A program made the position numbers and the translations under genes. A stretch of 64,000 nucleotides of DNA from Haliangium sp963772315 (lineage in GTDB: Bacteria > Myxococcota_A > Polyangia > Haliangiales > Haliangiaceae): NCBI GenBank assembly GCA_963772315.1, contig CAVYWJ010000001.1:806001-870000 (forward strand), written 5' to 3'. The notes under the pieces are model-generated. The model searched no databases and was not told the DNA's origin. It saw only the letters and a list, made by a program, of their open reading frames with translations. The first letter of the stretch is position 1. Each line of letters opens with the position of its first letter. This document shows positions 60,562 through 64,000 of this stretch, piece after piece.

Positions 60562-63033
60562 TCAGTTGCGCGGAAGCGCGCAGCCGGCGCCGGTCGTGTT
60601 GTAGCCGGTGAGCGCGTTGGACAGCGCCGGGCCGTTCGAGGCGACCCACGCCGCCTCGTCCACGGCCGCGCCGCCCGCGAGCGGATTGCCATTGGGGGCG
60701 CGCTCGTGCAGCCAGGCGATGCCCTGGTTGACGGCGCTCTCCGTGCACAGGAAGTCGTTGCCGGCCGTGCGGATGTTGAGCCACGAGGCCACGACCTCGC
60801 GCGCCATGCTCAGGCGGCGATCGTCCGTGTCGGTCGCGGCCAGGAGCTGGGCCACCTGTCCGCCGGTGAGCGAGATGCAGCGCTCCCAGCGATGGTTGCA
60901 GGAGCCGTCGCCGTCCCAGTCGCCGACCAGCAGCTCGTCGAGCGCGCTGGCGCCGGACTGCTCGGCCCAGTAGCCGGCCGGGCTCACGCCCTCGCCCGCG
61001 GTGACCGCGACCGAGGTCTCGTACGAGGCCGACACCAGGTTGCCCTCGTCGTCCGCGACCTGGAGCGTGACCGACTCGCTGTGCACCTCGCCGGGCGCGC
61101 CGCCGGGCAGGAACACGCTGTAGATGCAGCCGTACGAGCCGCCCGGATCGATGCGCGAGCGGCAGTAGCCGTCGATGACCAGCGGGTTGGACGGGTCGAG
61201 GAGATCGCCGAAGCGCTCGTCGGTCAACGAGAGGATCGAGATCGGATCCGGATGCTGGCTGTCGTTGAAGATGTACACGGCCAGGTTGATGTAGCCACCC
61301 GAGGGCGGCACGCTGCCGGGCAGGATGGCCTTGCACATGCCGGGGTCGGGCGGCAGGTCGCCGATGACCACGGTGGCGTCGTCGGAGCCGGAGACCGGGT
61401 TGCCGTGCTCGTCCGCGCCGTCCGCGGTCACCACGTTGACGTGGGTGAAGCCGGCGTTGCCGGTGACGGGGGCGGTGATCGAGCAGGAGTACGAGCCGCC
61501 GGCCGGGATGAACTGCGGCGCGGAGCAATCGCCCTGGCCGTTCAGGTCGCCGTAGACGGAGTCGGACAGGGTGTCGATGGTGACCGCAGAGGCGCCGCTG
61601 GTCTCGCGCACCTCGAACGAGAAGGTGACGTCGCCGCCCGGCTCGGGCAGCTCGCCCACGCTCGGGGTCTTGGTCACCTCGATCGCGCCCGGCGTCGGGG
61701 TGGTGCCGGTGCCGCCCGCGCGGTTGCGGACCACGCAGGTCACTGTGTCGCCGGGGTGGATCTCGACGTCGAAGCTGTTGGTGGCCAGGTTGACGCTGGC
61801 CGCGAACGGCTCGCTGGCGAACGAGTTCGAGCGCATGCACACGGCCTGCGACTGGATCGAGAAGCCGCCGCGCTGGGTCTCGGTGATGCTGACGATGCCA
61901 TCGCCCCAGGTCGCTTCGTCGAACACATCCCACTGGAACTGCACGCGGCCGCCGCCGTCCGTGAGCGCGGTCTTCTGGGCGGTGAGGTCGTCATCGGGGA
62001 GCAGCCAGTCGAAGCCGCCGGAGGCGGACGGACGGGCGGTGAACGGCCAGCCGGCGGACGGCGCGTAGTCGTCCGGGGCGGCGGGCGTGGAGGCGATCTT
62101 GGTGATGGTGAGCGAGGCGCCGCAGAGCTCGCCGGCGACGTCGCGCAGGACCTCTTCCAGGCTCTCGAAGTTCGAGGCCAGGATCACGTCGTCGTTGGCC
62201 GGATCGAACACGTCGCTGGCGTCGGCCTGATCGTAGATGTCGAGGCCGGAGGTGGCCTGGAGCGCGGGCACGTACTCGGGCGCGCGGCCGATGCCGACCG
62301 AGTACACGTGGATGCCGGCAGCCTTGAGGCGATCGGCCTCCTCGGCGGCCTCGGCCACGTGCACGGCCATGCCGCCCACGTCCGAGGGGCGACCCTCGGC
62401 GTCGAGGTGGCGGGTGGGGCGGCCGTCGCTGACGTGCACCACCAGCCGCGGCACGCCGGTGCGGGCCGAGTCGAGCATGCTGCGGGCGCGCAGCAGGCCG
62501 GCTTCCCAGTTGGTGCCCGAGCCAGCACGCGCGTGCTGGCTGAAGCCCGTGGTCACGGGCACCGGGCCGGTGGGGCCGCCGGGATTGCCGATGGCCCGGG
62601 CATGGGCGCCGCCGGCCTCGAGCGACTGGGTGGTCACGTTGACCAGGCCGAGATGCGCGATCGGGTTGCCGTTGTACGAGACCACCGAGACGCGGGTGCC
62701 AGTGTTCTCGAACGCGTTCAAGAACGCGTTGGCCGCGCCGGCCACGAGATCGATGGCGCCGTTGCCATCGGGCGGATTGTTGTAGTTGCGCACCGACGCC
62801 GAGGCGTCGAGCACGAGCACGGCCTCGAGCCCGCACTGCCGCGCGAGCGCCGGGTTGTCCACGGCCGACACGCCGATCACGGACTGCGAGCTGCTGTCAG
62901 CGGTCATCTGACAGCCGGCCAGCAGCGTAGCCCCGGAGAGCATCAGCGCGCTGCCGCGGTGGCGACGCCGCAACGGACGTCCCGGAGCGCCCGGGGCATC
63001 GTGCTTGATGGATACACGCGGTCGATTAGCCAT
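60562..63033 (-). CDS. Secreted von Willebrand A-domain lipoprotein
   Basis: 823 aa, GGGAG six bases before the ATG. Signal peptide with lipobox ATLLAGC (Cys about 41). VWA domain about 68-290: metal-ion site VLVLDASASVRNYNN (DxSxS), conserved GTNWEAGLLRARSML and VVHVSDGRPTRHLD. After it come several Ig/DUF11-like beta repeats (SLTITKIAST, GAIEVTKTPSVGELPEPGGD, DPISILSLTDERFG), often in adhesins, and an all-helical C-terminal part (GQVAQLLAATDTDDRRL, VASWLNIRTAGNDFLC). Ca/Mg-dependent surface binding is inferred. It ends at a strong terminator (60461) and diverges from the fumarase gene. Confidence 0.85.
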   Translation of the reverse strand: MANRPRVSIKHDAPGAPGRPLRRRHRGSALMLSGATLLAGCQMTADSSSQSVIGVSAVDNPALARQCGLEAVLVLDASASVRNYNNPPDGNGAIDLVAGAANAFLNAFENTGTRVSVVSYNGNPIAHLGLVNVTTQSLEAGGAHARAIGNPGGPTGPVPVTTGFSQHARAGSGTNWEAGLLRARSMLDSARTGVPRLVVHVSDGRPTRHLDAEGRPSDVGGMAVHVAEAAEEADRLKAAGIHVYSVGIGRAPEYVPALQATSGLDIYDQADASDVFDPANDDVILASNFESLEEVLRDVAGELCGASLTITKIASTPAAPDDYAPSAGWPFTARPSASGGFDWLLPDDDLTAQKTALTDGGGRVQFQWDVFDEATWGDGIVSITETQRGGFSIQSQAVCMRSNSFASEPFAASVNLATNSFDVEIHPGDTVTCVVRNRAGGTGTTPTPGAIEVTKTPSVGELPEPGGDVTFSFEVRETSGASAVTIDTLSDSVYGDLNGQGDCSAPQFIPAGGSYSCSITAPVTGNAGFTHVNVVTADGADEHGNPVSGSDDATVVIGDLPPDPGMCKAILPGSVPPSGGYINLAVYIFNDSQHPDPISILSLTDERFGDLLDPSNPLVIDGYCRSRIDPGGSYGCIYSVFLPGGAPGEVHSESVTLQVADDEGNLVSASYETSVAVTAGEGVSPAGYWAEQSGASALDELLVGDWDGDGSCNHRWERCISLTGGQVAQLLAATDTDDRRLSMAREVVASWLNIRTAGNDFLCTESAVNQGIAWLHERAPNGNPLAGGAAVDEAAWVASNGPALSNALTGYNTTGAGCALPRN

Positions 63034-63346
63034 ATCTCCCTTTCTCGAAAACGACGAGGTACCAGTTTGAGCCTGATGTAAACCAGCTTATCCGAAGATG
63101 TCCGGAACGCCGCACGCATTCCGTGACAAAGCCGAGAAATCTCCGCTACATGCAGACGGAAAAGTGGCACCGGTGAACCCTGATCAGCGCCGCGTGCACA
63201 CATGGGCGGATATCAAACTCGAACTCTGGTTGAACTTGTTGTAATGCGCCGGACCCATGTTAGCGATGCAGTCGGGTGGATGGATCCGGCGGCGGCATCG
63301 AGTATGCTGGCGCCGCGCCTCCGCGCGACCTTTCACGGAGACATCC
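63034..63346. other. Divergent promoter gap, VWA lipoprotein/fumarase
   Basis: 313 bp between divergent genes. It is less GC-rich than the neighbours and must hold both promoters, but no confident -35/-10 pair or operator was found. Confidence 0.4.
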
Positions 63347-64000
63347 ATGAGCGAGTTCGAGTACCAGGACATGCTGCCGCTCGGGGCCGACGAGACGCCC
63401 TACCGGCTGCTCACCAAGGACGGCGTATCGACCTTCGAGGCCGCGGGCACGACCTTCCTGCGCGTCGAGCCCGAGGTCCTCACCCTGCTGACGCGCGAGG
63501 CCATGCGCGACATCGCGCATCTGCTGCGGCCAGGGCATCTCACGCAGCTGCGCAAGATCCTCGACGATCCCGAGGCGTCCGAGAACGACCGCTTCGTCGC
63601 GCTCGACCTGCTCAAGAACGCCAACATCTCGGCCGGCGGGGTCCTGCCGATGTGTCAGGACACGGGCACGGCCATCGTGATGGGCAAGAAGGGCCAGCAG
63701 GTGTTCACCGGCGGCGGTGACGAGGCGGCGATCGCGCGCGGGGTGTACGAGACGTACCAGACCAGCAACCTGCGCTACTCGCAGCTGGCGCCGATCACGA
63801 TGTACCAGGAGAAGAACACCAAGACCAATCTGCCGGCGCAGATCGATATCTTCGCGACCGACGGCGACGCCTACAAGTTGCTGTTCATGGCCAAGGGCGG
63901 CGGCTCGGCCAACAAGAGCTATCTGTATCAGGAGACCAAGGCGCTCTTGAATCCGACCAGCCTGCTCGCGTTCGTCGACCAGAAGATCCGCAGCCTGGGC
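63347..64000 (+). CDS. Class I fumarate hydratase, N-terminal part (3' end outside window)
   Basis: ATG at 63347 with GGAG seven bases upstream; 218 codons in the window and the frame is still open at 64000. Catalyses fumarate/malate interconversion with an oxygen-sensitive iron-sulfur cluster. The N-terminal fumarase domain is recognisable: a cluster ligand Cys in VLPMCQDTGTAIVMGKKGQ, NLRYSQLAPITMYQEKNTKT and FMAKGGGSANKSYLYQ. The class I fusion of both domains (about 500 aa) would continue downstream. Confidence 0.9.
   Translation, partial: MSEFEYQDMLPLGADETPYRLLTKDGVSTFEAAGTTFLRVEPEVLTLLTREAMRDIAHLLRPGHLTQLRKILDDPEASENDRFVALDLLKNANISAGGVLPMCQDTGTAIVMGKKGQQVFTGGGDEAAIARGVYETYQTSNLRYSQLAPITMYQEKNTKTNLPAQIDIFATDGDAYKLLFMAKGGGSANKSYLYQETKALLNPTSLLAFVDQKIRSLG

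Overview
The window is GC-rich, densely coded DNA with the gene content of a myxobacterium (phylum Myxococcota). The signs are several multidomain Ser/Thr protein kinases, Cys-rich DUF4215-type surface lipoproteins, PEGA/TPR envelope proteins, many lipoproteins, and an rpoN-hpf-ptsN-hprK-rapZ-ptsH-ptsI cluster. The order cannot be fixed from this sequence. No rRNA, tRNA or CRISPR array was seen.

Layout. (1) 1-2.1 kb: end of a type III-B CRISPR effector operon (cmr4 tail, cmr5, cmr6), then a haem-binding protein. (2) 2.6-3.3 kb: palindromes spaced by about 42 bp, leading into a seven-copy 42-bp array. (3) 3.3-21.1 kb: a mosaic of duplicated and broken pieces of one module (membrane kinase/STAND ATPase, TPR-PEGA protein, DUF4215 lipoprotein, outer-membrane beta-barrel, XRE regulator). 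One copy is nearly complete (14.5-21.1 kb). A second keeps its last three genes (9.0-12.7 kb). Three further kinase fragments, a DUF4215 fragment, a serine-recombinase remnant and a RoxA-like cytochrome pseudogene are mixed in. (4) 21.2-29.7 kb: a related palindromic repeat, a copper P-type ATPase, a large kinase-AAA-TPR regulator and a biotin carboxylase. (5) 29.9-39.2 kb: pyrG, then sigma-54 and the regulatory PTS. hprK, hpf, ptsN and rpoN are intact, but rapZ, ptsH and ptsI carry at least eleven +1 frameshifts. (6) 39.4-49.7 kb: lipase-like lipoprotein plus porin, hybrid histidine kinase plus Ser/Thr kinase, beta-propeller lipoprotein and a PEGA protein. (7) 49.7-54.8 kb: rimI, engB, a tetrahaem cytochrome, a LysR regulator and a two-gene AAA ATPase/DUF4435 pair resembling the PARIS defence system. 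(8) 54.9-64 kb: an overlapping operon with an HTTM membrane protein, a zinc peptidase, small secreted proteins, a second palindromic array (43-bp period), a VWA-domain lipoprotein with a clear terminator, and the start of a class I fumarase.

Themes. Region 3 looks like a recombination hot spot for surface-signalling modules, bordered on both sides by the same phased-palindrome repeat family. Defence genes sit near the left edge (Cmr) and at 53-55 kb (PARIS-like). The many single-base frameshifts, mostly +1, could be real decay or uncorrected sequencing insertions. This cannot be settled from the sequence alone, so affected genes are described with their reading frames restored.
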